Shown here: positions 55,256-63,588 of the stretch, in pieces
Position numbering within the stretch: position 1 is the stretch's first letter
How the letters are laid out: every line of letters begins with the position of its first letter
NCBI GenBank assembly: GCA_001897375.1
Contig: MKSU01000015.1
Span: 84,680-148,679 of the forward strand
Length of the DNA: 64,000 nt
From: Sphingomonas sp. 67-36
GTDB taxonomy: Bacteria; Pseudomonadota; Alphaproteobacteria; Sphingomonadales; Sphingomonadaceae
Direction: 5' to 3'
Position numbers and translations under genes: made by a program
Notes under the pieces: model-generated
What the model saw: only the letters and a program-made list of their open reading frames with translations
Databases searched by the model: none
What the model was told of the DNA's origin: nothing

Positions 55256-56346
55256 CAGGCTGCTCTTTCGTTGGCGGCGGTCGCGGTCGCGGTCAGCGCG
55301 GCGATGCGCGCGCGCGCCTCGCGCTCGATATCGGCGAGCAGATCGGCGCAGGTGGGGAGGGTGGTGATCCGCCCGCCGACGAGGCCGGTGGCCATCACGC
55401 CGTGCTCGACATCGCCGTCCACCACCGCCTTCTGGATCAGCGTCGGCGCGGCGGCGGCGAGCATCGCCTGCGTGAAGCTGAGGCCGCCGTGACTGGTCAT
55501 GCCGCGCGCGGCGGCGATCAGCTCGCCCCAGCTCGCGCCGGTGCGCTTCTTCATCGCCAGCCCGCCTTCGATCGCGCGCAGCCACATGCCGAGCGGACCG
55601 GATTTCTCGATGCGGTCGAACATCGCCGTGCGCACCATGCGCTGCGGCAGGCCATCGATTTTGGTGGTGACATGGATGTCGTCGGTGCCGGCCTTGAGAT
55701 AGACGTTCTTCGCGGCTTCCGGCGGCGCGCTTTCGGCGGTGAGCAGGAAGCGCGTGCCCATCGCGATCCCCACTGCGCCATAGGCAAGCGCCGCCGCCAG
55801 TCCCCGTCCATCGGCGAACCCGCCCGCCGCGATCACCGGCACCTTCACCGCGTCCAGCACCTGCGGCAGCAGCACGGTGGTGGCGACCGCGCCGGTATGC
55901 CCGCCGCCTTCGCCCCCCTGCACCGTCACCATGTCGCAGCCAAGCTCGACCATCTTCTTCGCGTGCTTCACCGCGCCGACGGTCGGCACGCACAGGATGC
56001 CCGCCTCCTTGAAGCGCCCGATCATCTTCGCGTCCGGCCCGCGCCCGAAGCTCACCGCGCGCACCTGGTCGCGATTGGCGAGGATCGTCTCGACGATCTC
56101 CCCCGCGCCGGGCTGGAACATGTGGAAGTTGACGCCGAACGGCTTCGCCGTGCGGCGTTTCACGTCGGCGATCTTCGCCGCCGCCTCGCCCGGCGTCATC
56201 ACCGCCGCGCCGAGGAAGCCGAACGCCCCCGCCTCGCACGAGGCGGCGACGAGCGGCGGCTCGGCGACCCAGCCCATCGCGGTCTGGATCATTGGCAGGC
56301 GGCAGCCGAGCCGCTCGGTCATGATCGTGGCAAGCGGATCGCCCAT
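55255..56346 (-). CDS. ipdC: IpdC (nitronate monooxygenase-like flavoenzyme)
   Basis: The 363-residue TIM-barrel FMN enzyme has MIQTAMGWVAEPPLVAAS, GGEGGGHTGAVAT and VIAAGGFADGRG, the pattern of 2-nitropropane dioxygenase/nitronate monooxygenase relatives. In the steroid pathway IpdC introduces the ring unsaturation needed before D-ring opening. The canonical nitronate-oxidising role is unlikely in this context. Confidence 0.85.
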   Translation of the reverse strand: MGDPLATIMTERLGCRLPMIQTAMGWVAEPPLVAASCEAGAFGFLGAAVMTPGEAAAKIADVKRRTAKPFGVNFHMFQPGAGEIVETILANRDQVRAVSFGRGPDAKMIGRFKEAGILCVPTVGAVKHAKKMVELGCDMVTVQGGEGGGHTGAVATTVLLPQVLDAVKVPVIAAGGFADGRGLAAALAYGAVGIAMGTRFLLTAESAPPEAAKNVYLKAGTDDIHVTTKIDGLPQRMVRTAMFDRIEKSGPLGMWLRAIEGGLAMKKRTGASWGELIAAARGMTSHGGLSFTQAMLAAAAPTLIQKAVVDGDVEHGVMATGLVGGRITTLPTCADLLADIEREARARIAALTATATAANERAA

Positions 56347-56349
56347 CGC

Positions 56350-57249
56350 TCAGCTCTCGCCGGCCTGCTTCTTGTTGGCGGCGGCCATGCCCTTGCCGTC
56401 CAGCCCGCCGAGCGAATTGCCGCTGACGAGATCGTTCTGGGCGTGCGCGAAATGGTGCATGTGGAACACCGCGTCCATCGCGGTGCGCTTCCCGCGAAGA
56501 TCCTCGACGTGGTTGAACGCCTGCTTGGTCAGCCAGTTGCCGAGGCGCGGGCGCTGCGCCAGCTCGTGCGCGATCTTCGCTGTCTCCGCGCGCAGTTCGT
56601 CGCGCGGCACCATGCGGTTGACCATGCCGAACTGATAGGCGCGCGCCGCCGGCAGCCGCTCGCCGAGCAGCAGGAATTCCTTGGCGACGCGCGGCGGCAA
56701 TTCGAAGCCGTGCGCGAAATATTCGACGCCGGGGATGCCCATGCGGTTCACCGGATCCTGGAAGAAGGCGTCCTCGCTGGCGACGATTAGGTCGCACACC
56801 CAGGCGAGCGTCAGCCCGCCGGCGATGCACGCGCCCTGCACCATCGCGATCGTCGGCTTGGGGATATCGCGCCAGCGGCGGCACATGCCGAGATACACCT
56901 CATGCTCGCGCGTATAGAGGAGCTCCGCCGCCGGGCGGGTGGTGTGGTCGCCGAACATCAATTTGCGGTCGAACGGCACCAGTTGGTCGCGGCCCGGCGT
57001 GCCGATGTCGTGGCCGGCGCTGAAATGCTTGCCCTCGCCCGCCAGCACGATCACCTTGATCGCATCGTCGTCGGTCGCGCGCCCGAAGGCGGCGTCCAGC
57101 GCATAGGTCATCTGGCTGTTCTGGGCGTTGTTGAACTGTGGCCGGTCCATCGTGATCCACGCGACGGGACCATCGGTTTCGTAGCGCACCGGCGTGTCGG
57201 TTTCATAGACCGGCGATTGCGGCCGGCGGGGGACGATCTCGTCGCTCAT
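56350..57249 (-). CDS. Enoyl-CoA hydratase/isomerase family protein
   Basis: This 299-residue crotonase-fold protein has a 25-residue N-terminal extension (MSDEIVPRRPQSPVYETD), the oxyanion loops GKHFSAGHDIG and GACIAGGLTLAWVCDLIVA, and a long C-terminal helical region. It differs from echA20 and adds a second crotonase to the operon. Possible role: hydration in the HIP side chain or post-ring-opening steps. The gap to ipdC is 3 bases, and it overlaps ipdB by 4. Confidence 0.8.
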   Translation of the reverse strand: MSDEIVPRRPQSPVYETDTPVRYETDGPVAWITMDRPQFNNAQNSQMTYALDAAFGRATDDDAIKVIVLAGEGKHFSAGHDIGTPGRDQLVPFDRKLMFGDHTTRPAAELLYTREHEVYLGMCRRWRDIPKPTIAMVQGACIAGGLTLAWVCDLIVASEDAFFQDPVNRMGIPGVEYFAHGFELPPRVAKEFLLLGERLPAARAYQFGMVNRMVPRDELRAETAKIAHELAQRPRLGNWLTKQAFNHVEDLRGKRTAMDAVFHMHHFAHAQNDLVSGNSLGGLDGKGMAAANKKQAGES

Positions 57250-58049
57250 GCTGTTTTCTCCTTCACCGCATCGGGATTGCCCGCGATGACGGTCGCGCGG
57301 ATGTTGTGCGGATCGAGCCGCGCGATGATCGCCAGTGCCTCCGCATCGGGGAGCGGCGTTTCGGTCAGCGCGCCTTTCTCCAGCGGGAAGCCGGTCGCCG
57401 CCTGCACCTCCTCGAAGGTCACGCCGGGATGCAGCGAGACGACACGGACCGCGTGATCCTTGCCGCCGAAGTCCATCACGCACAGGTTGGTGATGATGCG
57501 GCGCAGGTCGATGCCCGCATAGTTGCCGCCGGCCACGCGCTTCGCCGGATTATAGCCGGCGCTCGACACCATATCGACCTCGCCCGCCACGAACACGCGC
57601 GGCGAATGCGCGGGCACGAACATCGAATTGGGATGATAGACCGAATTGCCGGGGAAGCCGCGCACGCCCAGCATCTGCGTCTTCGGCTTGTGATAGGTGC
57701 CGCCGAGATAGGACAGGTTGGTCTGCCCGAAGCGGTCGATCTGCGTCGGCGTCACCATCGCGTGCCGCCGCCCGGTCCATACCGCCGCGTCGAAGAAGCG
57801 CGAGAAGGGCAGGTGGCCCGCCGATTTCGGCCGGTCGTCATAGCCGCGCGGGCCGATCGGCACCGGCTGCTCGACGAGGAACGCCTCGCCGTCGGTCATC
57901 ATCAGGCCGGGCGAATGGGTGAGCTTGGCGAGGCTCGCGCCGAGCCGGGGCACCGGGCCGACGCCGGTGGCGATGATCTCGCGCGTGTCGCGGAAAGCTT
58001 CCGACGCGGCGAAGATGCACAGTTCCGCAAGGGTGACGTTGCCGCTCAT
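57246..58049 (-). CDS. ipdB: IpdB, beta subunit of COCHEA-CoA hydrolase
   Basis: The 267-residue CoA-transferase-fold subunit pairs with IpdA. IpdAB, though built like a CoA transferase, is a hydrolase that opens the last steroid ring (ring C). Segments TGVGPVPRLGASLAKLTHSP and VTPTQIDRFGQTNLSYLGG are of the CoA_trans family. The overlap of one base with ipdA indicates stoichiometric synthesis. Confidence 0.88.
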   Translation of the reverse strand: MSGNVTLAELCIFAASEAFRDTREIIATGVGPVPRLGASLAKLTHSPGLMMTDGEAFLVEQPVPIGPRGYDDRPKSAGHLPFSRFFDAAVWTGRRHAMVTPTQIDRFGQTNLSYLGGTYHKPKTQMLGVRGFPGNSVYHPNSMFVPAHSPRVFVAGEVDMVSSAGYNPAKRVAGGNYAGIDLRRIITNLCVMDFGGKDHAVRVVSLHPGVTFEEVQAATGFPLEKGALTETPLPDAEALAIIARLDPHNIRATVIAGNPDAVKEKTA

Positions 58050-58927
58050 CAGAACACCGGCATCGGCAGCTTCGCCACCGACTCCATGCCGCCCACCGAG
58101 GCGATATAGCCCTGCTCGTCCGCGCCGACGAAGCGCTCCGCCACCTGCATCCAGTCGCCCGGGTCCTTCGCGGCGTCGGCATAGGCGCGGAACGCCTTCA
58201 TGTCCCAGCCATAGGCGGGGGGCATCGAGCTGGGATGCGCGCCGCCCTTCATCTCGACCACGCCGCTCACGAAGCAGCGCTCGAATTCGTTGAACCGCGC
58301 GTCATCGGGATAATGATCCTCCATCCGGTCGACCAGTTCCTCGCACGAGACGAAGCTGCGCGCCGCCGCGCGGGCGAACCATTGGTCGTAGTAGGTGTCC
58401 GGCCCGAAAAGCTGGACGTTGCCGCGCCAGTCCGCGCGGTTGACGTGGATCAGCGCCGCGTCGAGCTTCAGCGCGGGCATCGCGATCAGCGTCTCGCCGT
58501 CCTCATAGGGCGATCGCACCAGCTTCAGCCCGCCCAGCTCGGCGAGATCGGTGCCGAGGCCGACGCGGGTCGGCAGGAAGGGCAGGCCGAAGGCGGCGGT
58601 CTTCAGCCCCCATTGCAGCATCCCCTCGTCGAGCTCGAGCACCTCGATCGACCCGGATTCGCGCGCCTTGCGGAACCACGGCTCCAGCGGGATCGCATCG
58701 AGCGAGACGAAGGAGAAGACGAGCTTCCTCACCTTGCCCGCCGCGCACAGCATCCCGACGTCCGCGCCGCCATAGGCGACGATCGTCAGGTCCTTGAGCG
58801 GCGAGCGCAGGATCTCGCGCACCAGCGCCATCGGCTTGCGGCGCGGACCCCAGCCGCCGATGCCGAGCGTCATCCCGTCATGGAGGCTGGCGACGATCTG
58901 AGCCGCCGTCATGCGCTTGTCGAGCAT
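58049..58927 (-). CDS. ipdA: IpdA, alpha subunit of COCHEA-CoA hydrolase
   Basis: The 292-residue CoA-transferase-fold subunit has the glycine-rich loop LGIGGWGPRRKPMALVREI. Together with IpdB it hydrolyses the ring-C intermediate COCHEA-CoA in the HIP pathway. The upstream gene hsaC overlaps by one base and ipdB follows with one base overlap. Start MLDKRMTAAQIVASLHDG is chosen over an earlier ATG inside hsaC. Confidence 0.88.
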   Translation of the reverse strand: MLDKRMTAAQIVASLHDGMTLGIGGWGPRRKPMALVREILRSPLKDLTIVAYGGADVGMLCAAGKVRKLVFSFVSLDAIPLEPWFRKARESGSIEVLELDEGMLQWGLKTAAFGLPFLPTRVGLGTDLAELGGLKLVRSPYEDGETLIAMPALKLDAALIHVNRADWRGNVQLFGPDTYYDQWFARAAARSFVSCEELVDRMEDHYPDDARFNEFERCFVSGVVEMKGGAHPSSMPPAYGWDMKAFRAYADAAKDPGDWMQVAERFVGADEQGYIASVGGMESVAKLPMPVF

Positions 58928-59844
58928 CAGGCGGCTCCCTGCGCGGCTTCGGTCTGCCACGCCCAGACGTGGCCCCATTTGCTCACCTTGTCGTGCGCGG
59001 TGACTTCCCAGGTGGCGGGATCGATCACCAGGCCGTTGCACCCGATCTCCAGATCGAAGCCGCCCGGCGTCTGGACGTAGAAGCTGGTCATCTCGTCATT
59101 GACATGCTCGCCCAGCGTCGCGGATTCCTTGTAGCCGCCCGCGACCATCCGCGCGTGCGCCTTCTCCACTTCCTCCAGCGTCGGCAGTTCGAGCATCAGG
59201 TGGATGCTCTGCGACGGCGGCACCGGCATTTCCGCCAGCGCGACGCTGTGGTGGCGGCCGTTGTCCGCGTGCATGAAGGCGAAGCGCATCCCCGGATCGT
59301 GGTCGCCGCCCATCAGGAAGAATTGCGGCAGATCGGTATCGTGGAAGCCGATCACGTCGCGATAGAAGGCATGGCTCGCCGCGAAATCGGGCGCGGCAAG
59401 CACCGAATGGCCCATGCCGTAGATGCCGGTGACGAAATGCGGCACGCCGACCGGCGAGACGAACGGCGTCTCCGCGCGCTGGTCGCCATGGTAGAACTCA
59501 AGGCCGTTGCCCGCCGGATCGGTGGTGCGGAACAGTCCCGCGACGCAGCGCGACGCGGCCAGTTCCGGCGTGCCCATCTCGACCGGGCGGCCCGAGGCGC
59601 GGACCTTCTCCGCCAGCGCGAGGAGCGCGGCTTCGTCCTCCACCTCATAGCCCGACGCCGCGAGTCGATCGGCCGCGCCGTTCTCGATGCGGAAGCGGAA
59701 CGGGCGTTCGTCGACGCGATAGAGCGCCGCGCCGTCGCTCGCCGGCGCGCCGCGCATCGCGCCCGCCACCTGCGTCAGGAAATGGTCCCAGCGGTCCGGC
59801 TGCGTGGTCTCCACCACCGCATAGCCAAGCGATTTCACGCCCAT
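58927..59844 (-). CDS. hsaC: HsaC, extradiol dioxygenase for 3,4-DHSA
   Basis: The 305-residue two-domain type I extradiol dioxygenase cleaves the catechol 3,4-DHSA (A ring) to 4,9-DSHA. Iron ligands are His146 (GMGHSVLAAPD), His215 (SQSIHLMLE) and Glu266 (GGFDLEIGC); an acid/base His lies in NGRHHSVAL (199/200). Numbering matches the recalled HsaC/BphC family within one residue. It is oddly placed on the minus strand, apart from hsaA-hsaD on the plus strand. Confidence 0.9.
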   Translation of the reverse strand: MGVKSLGYAVVETTQPDRWDHFLTQVAGAMRGAPASDGAALYRVDERPFRFRIENGAADRLAASGYEVEDEAALLALAEKVRASGRPVEMGTPELAASRCVAGLFRTTDPAGNGLEFYHGDQRAETPFVSPVGVPHFVTGIYGMGHSVLAAPDFAASHAFYRDVIGFHDTDLPQFFLMGGDHDPGMRFAFMHADNGRHHSVALAEMPVPPSQSIHLMLELPTLEEVEKAHARMVAGGYKESATLGEHVNDEMTSFYVQTPGGFDLEIGCNGLVIDPATWEVTAHDKVSKWGHVWAWQTEAAQGAA

Positions 59845-59848
59845 GACA

Positions 59849-60616
59849 TCAGGCTCCCTTCACCAGATCGAGAAAATACGGGCGCTCGCCGCCGCCATCG
59901 ACTTCCAGCCGCGCGCCGCTCACCCAGCTCGCCAGCGGCGAGCAGAGGTAGAGCACCGCGCCCGCGATATCGTCGCCATTGCCCATCCGGCCGAGCGGCA
60001 TCGAGCGGCCGACCGCCGCCTGCGCCGCGGCGTCGCCATAGGTCGCCTCTGCGTTCTCGGTGTGCATCAGCCCGGCGATGATCGCGTTGACGCGGATGTT
60101 CGCCGCGCCCCATTCCTGCGCGAGGCTCTGCGTCAGGTTGAGCAGCCCCGCCTTGGCCGCGCCATAGATAGCGGTGCCAGGGGAGGGGCGGACGCCCGAG
60201 ACGCTGGCGATATTGACGATGCTGCCGCCGCCGGCCGCCGCCATGTGCGGATGCGCCGCCTGCGCCATGTAGAGCGGGGCGACGAGGTTGAGCTTCAGGA
60301 TCGCATCGACGAATCGCGGGGAGGCGGTCGCGGCGTCGGCCTGCGGCGATCCGCCGGCGTTGTTCACCAATATGTCGAGCCGTCCGTGCGCCGCCACCGC
60401 CGCCTCGACCAGCGCGCGCGCCTGATCGGGATCGCGCACGTCCGCCTGATGGAAAGAGATGCCGTCGGGAAGATCGTCCGGCGCGGCGCGGCCGCAGACG
60501 GTGACCGCGCAGCCGGCCTCCGCCAGCCGGGCGGCGATCGTCCGGCCCAGTCCGCGCGTGCCCCCGGTCACGATCGCGGCCTTGCCGGTCAGATCGAGAT
60601 GCGCGCCGCTCTCCAA
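59849..60616 (-). CDS. Short-chain dehydrogenase heading the steroid operon (TTG start)
   Basis: The roughly 255-residue SDR has the motif AIVTGGTRGLGRTIAARLA, NNAGGSPQ and the catalytic YGAAK. It resembles SDRs next to ipdAB clusters (Rv3549c type). No ATG is available near the fold start; a TTG at 60616 is preceded by GGGAGAGAAGG and gives MESGAHLDLTGKAAIVTGG. It is the first gene of the leftward operon and is separated from hsaC by 4 bases. The substrate is unproven. Confidence 0.72.
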   Translation of the reverse strand: MESGAHLDLTGKAAIVTGGTRGLGRTIAARLAEAGCAVTVCGRAAPDDLPDGISFHQADVRDPDQARALVEAAVAAHGRLDILVNNAGGSPQADAATASPRFVDAILKLNLVAPLYMAQAAHPHMAAAGGGSIVNIASVSGVRPSPGTAIYGAAKAGLLNLTQSLAQEWGAANIRVNAIIAGLMHTENAEATYGDAAAQAAVGRSMPLGRMGNGDDIAGAVLYLCSPLASWVSGARLEVDGGGERPYFLDLVKGA

Positions 60617-60704
60617 GCCTTCTCTCCCGTCTTCCCCGATAAAGGGCGTGAAATCGTTCTTGAACCATCGCCAAATCGCGTGGTCTCGCTTTTCTATTGA
60701 CGAT

Positions 60705-60722
60705 TTGCGTATCGTAGCGCAA
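60705..60722. promoter_or_regulatory. Inverted repeat in the divergent hsaA/operon control region
   Basis: TTGCGTATCGTAGCGCAA has 5-bp arms TTGCG/CGCAA around a CG centre and sits in the 171-base gap between the divergent hsaA gene and the leftward operon. A TTGACG hexamer (60697-60702) lies just upstream. It is a candidate operator for a TetR-type repressor; the regulator gene is not in the window. It does not match the known KstR2 motif as I recall it. Confidence 0.45.
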
Positions 60723-60787
60723 GAGAAATTACGAAGATTGTGATTTTGAGCCGGCGATGATCGCCGGCCGCATAAGGAGGGGCTGCA

Positions 60788-61996
60788 ATGGCTGCCACAG
60801 TTCCGCTCACGACTCAGGTCGAGCCGCCGGCCGCGGCCGAGCTGATCGAGCGCGCGCGTGCGATGATCCCGACGCTCAAGGAGCGCGCGAAGCGATGCGT
60901 CGCGGAGGGCAAGGTGCCCGACGAGACGATCGCGGAGATGCAGGCCGCCGGCTTCTTTCGTATCCTTCAGCCGGCGCGCTGGGGTGGCTATGAGATGCAT
61001 CCCAACACGTTCTTCGACGTGCAGAAGCTGCTGGCGGAAGGCTGCATGTCGACCGGCTGGGTCTTCGGCGTGGTCGGCTGCCATCCCTATGAGCTGGCGC
61101 TGTTCGACGATCGCGCGCAACAGGAGGTGTGGGGCGAGGATGACAGTGCGCTCGCCTCCTCTTCCTATCAGCCGGTCGGCAAGGTGGAGCATGCCGACGG
61201 CGGCTTTTACCTGACCGGGCGCTGGGGCTTCTCCAGCGGGTCGGAGCATTGCCAGTGGGTGCTGCTCGGTGCGCTGGTGCCGTCGAAGGAGCCGGGCGGG
61301 CCGCCGGACATGCGGACTTTCCTGCTGCCGCGCAGCGACTATCGCGTCGAGCGCAACTGGGACGTGTTCGGGCTTCAGGGCACGGGCAGCCAGGATATCG
61401 TGGTGGAGCGCGCCTTCGTCCCCGAATATCGCACGCACCGCGCGGTCGACGGCTTCAACTGCCGCAATCCGGGGCAGAAGGAGAATGACGGCATTCTCTA
61501 TACCCTGCCGTGGGCGCAGATCTTCGTCCGCTCGGTGTCGTCGGCGGCGCTGGGCGGCGCGCGGGCGGGGATCGAGGCGGCGCTGGCGATCGCCGCCGAT
61601 CGCGTCTCCACCAACACCGGCAAGGCATCCAGGACCGATCCGATCCTCCACGCCGCGATCGCGCGCGCCAGCGCGCAGGTCGGCGAGATGGAACTGACGC
61701 TGCGGGCGACCTTCGACGACCTGATGGGCTATGCCGGGCGGGGCGCGGCGATCCCGCTGGAGAAGAGGGCGGCCTATCGCTACCAGTCGTCCACCGTGGT
61801 GCGGCGCTGCGCGGAGCTGATCGGGGATATCCTGCCGCTGCTCGGCGGACGGGCGATCTACATGTCCAGCCCGATCGTCCAGCCGTGGCTAGACCTCAAC
61901 GCCGCGCGTGCCCATGTCGCCAACGATCCGAACAACTGGACGGCGGACATGATCGGCGGCCTGATGGGCCAGCCGCCCGCGATGATGTTCCTGTGA
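60788..61996 (+). CDS. hsaA: HsaA, flavin-dependent 3-HSA monooxygenase
   Basis: The 402-residue ACAD-fold oxygenase (group D) hydroxylates 3-HSA to the catechol 3,4-DHSA using reduced FMN from HsaB. Markers: FRILQPARWGGYEMHPNTFF and HAAIARASAQVGEMELTLRA. HsaB (flavin reductase) is not in the window. The start ATG has a GGAGG site 6 bases upstream (AAGGAGGGGCTGCA). It ends 1 base inside hsaD. Confidence 0.85.
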   Translation: MAATVPLTTQVEPPAAAELIERARAMIPTLKERAKRCVAEGKVPDETIAEMQAAGFFRILQPARWGGYEMHPNTFFDVQKLLAEGCMSTGWVFGVVGCHPYELALFDDRAQQEVWGEDDSALASSSYQPVGKVEHADGGFYLTGRWGFSSGSEHCQWVLLGALVPSKEPGGPPDMRTFLLPRSDYRVERNWDVFGLQGTGSQDIVVERAFVPEYRTHRAVDGFNCRNPGQKENDGILYTLPWAQIFVRSVSSAALGGARAGIEAALAIAADRVSTNTGKASRTDPILHAAIARASAQVGEMELTLRATFDDLMGYAGRGAAIPLEKRAAYRYQSSTVVRRCAELIGDILPLLGGRAIYMSSPIVQPWLDLNAARAHVANDPNNWTADMIGGLMGQPPAMMFL

Positions 61997-62814
61997 TGGA
62001 GGCGCTCGTGAGCAAGCGGCATGTCGTCGGCGACGGGCACGAGATCCATATCGCCGAGATGGGCAGCGGCCCGGCGGTGGTGTTCATCCACGGCAGCGGA
62101 CCGGGCGCGTCGGGCGCGTCGAACTTCCGGCAGAATGCGGAAGCGTTCGTCGCGGCGGGGTATCGCGTGATCCTGCCGGACATGATCGGCTATGGCGCGT
62201 CCTCCAAGCCGGAGGGGCTGGATTATACGCTCCAGCTCTTCACCGACACGCTCTACGATGCGCTGATCGCGCATGGCGTCACCCGCGCGGCGCTGGTCGG
62301 CAATTCGCTGGGCGGCGGCGTCGCCTTGCAGATGACGCTGGACCACCCGGAATTCGTCTCCAGCCTCGTGCTGATGGCGCCCGGCTGCATCGAGGAGCGC
62401 GAGACCTATTTCGCTATGCCGGGCATCGCGAAGATGGTGTCGAACTTCGGCGGCCCGGATTTCACGATCGAGGAGCAAAGGCGGCTGATCTGCAACCTCG
62501 TCTATGACGCCTCGGCCGTCACCGACGAACTGGTCGCGGAACGCTACGCCGTCGCGCGTACCCAGCCGAAGGACGTGCTGGTGCGAATGCGCACGCCGAA
62601 CCTCGCGCCGCGCCTGGGCGAGGTGAAGCAGCCGATCCTCGGCTTCTGGGGGTTGGAGGACGATTTCTGTCCCGCCAGCGGCGCGCGCTATTTCCTCGAA
62701 TCCTGCGACGACGTTCGGTTCATGAGCTTCACCCGCGTCGGCCATTGGGTGCAGGTGGAGCGCGCGGGAGAGTTCAACCGGTATTCGATCGGTTTCCTTG
62801 ATGAGCATCGCTGA
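61996..62814 (+). CDS. hsaD: HsaD, 4,9-DSHA carbon-carbon hydrolase
   Basis: The 272-residue alpha/beta hydrolase cleaves the meta-cleavage product 4,9-DSHA to HIP and 2-hydroxyhexa-2,4-dienoate. Visible triad: Ser104 in GNSLGGG, Asp222 or 223 in GLEDDFCP and His250 in VGHWVQVE; the oxyanion HGSGPGASG is typical of meta-cleavage hydrolases. It overlaps hsaA by one base and hsaE by 14. Confidence 0.88.
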   Translation: MEALVSKRHVVGDGHEIHIAEMGSGPAVVFIHGSGPGASGASNFRQNAEAFVAAGYRVILPDMIGYGASSKPEGLDYTLQLFTDTLYDALIAHGVTRAALVGNSLGGGVALQMTLDHPEFVSSLVLMAPGCIEERETYFAMPGIAKMVSNFGGPDFTIEEQRRLICNLVYDASAVTDELVAERYAVARTQPKDVLVRMRTPNLAPRLGEVKQPILGFWGLEDDFCPASGARYFLESCDDVRFMSFTRVGHWVQVERAGEFNRYSIGFLDEHR

Positions 62815-63577
62815 GCGTTACGGCGCCGAGCTGTTCGGCGCCCTGCGCGGTTGCCGCACCGTGCCGCCGTTGATCGCGCGCGATCCGGCGCTGACGGTGG
62901 ACGACGCCTACGCCATCTCGCTCGATTTCCTCGCACGCCGCACGCGGGACGGGGAACGGGTGATCGGCAAGAAGATCGGCGTCACGAGCAAGGCGGTGCA
63001 GGACATGCTGGGCGTCCACCAGCCCGACTTCGGTTTCCTCACCGACCGGATGTGGATCGAAGGCGATATCGACATTGCCGCCACCGGGCTGATCCAGCCG
63101 CGCGCGGAGGCGGAGATCGCCTTCATCCTGCGCGATGCGCTCAAAGGCCCCGGCGTGACGGCGGCCGACGTGATGGCCGCGACCGAGAGCATCGCGCCGT
63201 GCTTCGAGATCGTCGACAGCCGGATCGACGACTGGAAGATCGGCATCGTCGATACCGTGGCGGACAATGCCTCGTGCGGGGTGTTCGTGCTCGGCGAGGC
63301 GCGCGCCGATCCGCGCGCGCATGACCTCCCCGGCCTGCGCGTGACGGTGACGAAGAACGGCGCGCCGCTGTCCGAAGGCTATGGCCATGCGGTGCAGGGC
63401 GATCCGGCGGCGGCGGTGGCGTGGCTTGCCAACACACTGGGGCGTTACGGCGTGACGCTGGAGGCGGGCGACGTGATCCTCTCCGGCTCGCTGGTTCCGC
63501 TTGCTCCTGCTGCGGTGGGCGATCGGTTCGAGATGATGCTGGAGGGCGTGGGCGGTTGCGCCGCGCGTTTCGTATAG
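62801..63577 (+). CDS. hsaE: HsaE, 2-hydroxypenta/hexa-2,4-dienoate hydratase
   Basis: The 258-residue FAH-superfamily hydratase shows [30 protein letters not shown] and [14 protein letters not shown]. It hydrates the dienoate from HsaD to 4-hydroxy-2-oxohexanoate. The ATG at 62801 is used; a TTG just before it is possible. Then comes hsaG. Confidence 0.88.
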   Translation: MSIAERYGAELFGALRGCRTVPPLIARDPALTVDDAYAISLDFLARRTRDGERVIGKKIGVTSKAVQDMLGVHQPDFGFLTDRMWIEGDIDIAATGLIQPRAEAEIAFILRDALKGPGVTAADVMAATESIAPCFEIVDSRIDDWKIGIVDTVADNASCGVFVLGEARADPRAHDLPGLRVTVTKNGAPLSEGYGHAVQGDPAAAVAWLANTLGRYGVTLEAGDVILSGSLVPLAPAAVGDRFEMMLEGVGGCAARFV

Positions 63578-63588
63578 GAGTATCGACG

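Noticed and set aside
57246-58927. IpdA/IpdB as a 3-oxoacid CoA-transferase (PcaIJ type)
   Set aside because: The fold is shared, but placement beside hsaC, ipdC and echA20 and the divergent sequence fit COCHEA-CoA hydrolase better.
60697-60725. A sigma-70 promoter from TTGACG at 60697
   Set aside because: No acceptable -10 hexamer at 16-18 bases; kept only as a note in the operator entry.
60788-63577. Assignment of the hsa genes to a plain biphenyl- or phenol-type meta-cleavage pathway
   Set aside because: The oxygenase is an ACAD-fold flavin monooxygenase, and the adjacent ipdAB, ipdC, echA20, fadA6 and fadD3 genes have no role in simple aromatic pathways.
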